A stretch of 64,000 bases of DNA from Gramella sp. KN1008 (GTDB taxonomy: Bacteria; Bacteroidota; Bacteroidia; Flavobacteriales; Flavobacteriaceae): contig NZ_SJDV01000003.1 in assembly GCF_004332155.1 (NCBI RefSeq), positions 186,001-250,000 of the forward strand, in the 5' to 3' direction. The position numbers and the translations under genes are program-made. Under the pieces are notes generated by a model, which made no database searches, was not told where the DNA came from, and worked only from the letters and a program-made list of their open reading frames with translations. Shown in pieces: positions 62,855-64,000 of this stretch (position 1 is its first letter; each line of letters starts with the position of its first letter).

Positions 62855-64000
62855 TCATTTATTAAGAAATTCCAGAAGTTCTGATTCAAATTCGGGGCTT
62901 CCTAACTGTACATCGCCACGAACTATAGTTCCGTCCGAAGCAACAAAGAAAATTTTATTTAAATATTTTTTTAACGTTTCCTTACTTACATCCCGTTTGT
63001 CGATCTGGAATTCATTCTCCTTTTCATATCCAAAACTTTCAATTGTATTCCGCCATTTTTCCTGCTCCCCCATGTCTATATTTATGCCCATAAAGTTTAA
63101 TTCCGGATATTTCTTTTTTAACTGGTCCATAATATTATGTTGCCAGCGATGATGTGAATGGGAGTAAAGAGACCAGGCATAAGTCATCGTTGGGCCGTTT
63201 ATTACATCCCCATATTTAATCCGTTTTCCATCTGTATTATAGGCAGTAAAATTTTGAAGCGAATTCCCTACAAAAAAGTTTCTTTGAAAAGCAGCCAGTT
63301 CTTCTATTTTGTGAATGTTGGTATAATCAATCTGTGTAAGGATCTTCAATATGGAGTCCACACGACTTTCGCTCTCTGCCATTGTAATGGCCCGGGCAGC
63401 AAGCCTGTCGATAAATTCATTTTTTAACGAAGGAATGTTAGAAAGAGAATCTATCATTAAGATCCTTCGCTCTATATTGGGGAAGCTATGGATGTTATAA
63501 CACTTCCTTTTATCTTCATGGTTTTCTTTGCAATATTCAATAGACTTTGTCCGCAGGTAATCGTCAATAAGGTTTGTATAGACGTAATAATCCTGCATTT
63601 CCTCATTATTGAAATTTATGTCTTTGCGATAATAGGTGAAGTCTTCCGGAATTTCTTTGGCAAAACGCCTGTTATATTTATTTACCAGGAACGCATAGCG
63701 TTCTCTTAAATCGTAAAACTCATAATTTATACTGGCCCTTGCGATGGATATAAAATCTTCAGAGAACTCTTTCTTTTCGTTAAGCTCTTCCAGTCTGCTT
63801 AATCTTTCTTCTCTGATGGAGTCTGATATACGGGCGAATTCGGAAGGAGAAATATTGTATTTATTGATCACATAATCATTGTTCTTCCGGTTCTTTAGAA
63901 ACATTTCGAGAAGAAAATTGCTTTTTTCAGCTCCATCACCACTAAAATTCAACGACTCATCAAAGGCCAGGGTGTTGAGCCAGATGAGGATGCTGTCTCC
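62855..64000 (-). CDS. TlpA-like thioredoxin-fold protein, N-terminus beyond window
   Basis: The last 381 codons of a minus-strand gene are seen; the frame is open to the right edge, so no start can be assigned. The visible protein has a long Asp/Glu/Lys-rich helical part (to about residue 235) and then a thioredoxin-like domain: NFTAYNTDGKRIKYGDV, MTYAWSLYSHSHHRW, ELNFMGINIDMGEQEKWR and IFFVASDGTIVRG. The CXXC active site is missing; the equivalent loop reads WSLYSHSH. It is therefore TlpA/AhpC-like in fold but may not be a disulfide reductase. Function unknown. Confidence 0.78.
   Translation of the reverse strand, partial: GDSILIWLNTLAFDESLNFSGDGAEKSNFLLEMFLKNRKNNDYVINKYNISPSEFARISDSIREERLSRLEELNEKKEFSEDFISIARASINYEFYDLRERYAFLVNKYNRRFAKEIPEDFTYYRKDINFNNEEMQDYYVYTNLIDDYLRTKSIEYCKENHEDKRKCYNIHSFPNIERRILMIDSLSNIPSLKNEFIDRLAARAITMAESESRVDSILKILTQIDYTNIHKIEELAAFQRNFFVGNSLQNFTAYNTDGKRIKYGDVINGPTMTYAWSLYSHSHHRWQHNIMDQLKKKYPELNFMGINIDMGEQEKWRNTIESFGYEKENEFQIDKRDVSKETLKKYLNKIFFVASDGTIVRGDVQLGSPEFESELLEFLNK

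Noticed and set aside
1..64000. CRISPR arrays, tRNA or rRNA genes, prophage or integrated element
   Set aside because: Reading both strands I saw no regularly spaced repeats, cloverleaf sequences, integrase, phage structural genes or att-type direct repeats.

Overview
The window comes from a low-to-mid GC member of the Bacteroidota, most likely a marine Flavobacteriaceae of the Gramella/Christiangramia type. The evidence is a type IX secretion (type B sorting) C-terminus, several Bacteroidota-restricted families (DUF5686, DUF5606, DUF6503, YtxJ), lipoproteins with Cys lipoboxes, almost no Shine-Dalgarno sequences, and promoter-like TAnnTTTG boxes close to start codons. Genus-level placement is inference. 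The sequence is ordinary, densely coded chromosome: no gap between genes exceeds 300 bases, and I see no prophage, IS element, CRISPR array, rRNA or tRNA.

Layout. 1-2.7 kb: lipoproteins, an OmpA-type protein, a glycosyltransferase and a stand-alone HsdR-N-like nuclease-fold protein. 2.8-8.6 kb: holA, then menaquinone genes menA, menC and menE interleaved with a UPF0173 hydrolase and a CPBP membrane protease. 8.6-18.7 kb: an exported M24 peptidase, DoxX, an M1 peptidase, an acyl-CoA carboxylase beta subunit, DinB, EttA, DUF1456, DUF2254 and a small heat shock protein. 19.0-24.7 kb: a compact 2-oxo acid oxidation module consisting of an IorA/IorB-type oxidoreductase, a PLP aminotransferase and an ADP-forming acyl-CoA synthetase. 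Together they could convert amino acids to carboxylic acids with ATP formation. Several inverted repeats lie upstream of iorA. 24.7-31.6 kb: a repeat-rich surface protein, UvrB, a T9SS cargo protein and an ABC exporter. 31.7-37.7 kb: an uncharacterised protein, a nucleoid-associated protein, heme A synthase, a CCA-adding-type enzyme and TsaC/Sua5. 37.7-43.8 kb: a surface-glycan (probably LPS core) cluster of four glycosyltransferases, a CDP-glycerol transferase-like enzyme and a WaaP-like kinase. 43.8-49.3 kb: dapD, ruvX, def, DUF5606, DUF5686 and smpB. 49.3-64 kb: lipoproteins, a SixA-like phosphatase, CsbD, ClpB, YtxJ, fumarylacetoacetase, glyA, an amidohydrolase, a thioesterase, glutaminyl cyclase, the small SRP RNA, an SDR, a transaldolase-like aldolase and a TlpA-like protein cut by the window end.

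The most interesting parts are the 19-24.7 kb module with its truncated IorA and palindrome-rich promoter, the glycan cluster with its kinase, a hairpin between two candidate start codons at 26.0 kb, and two kinds of small dispersed repeats (AGCTTAA heptamers and a REP-like palindrome).
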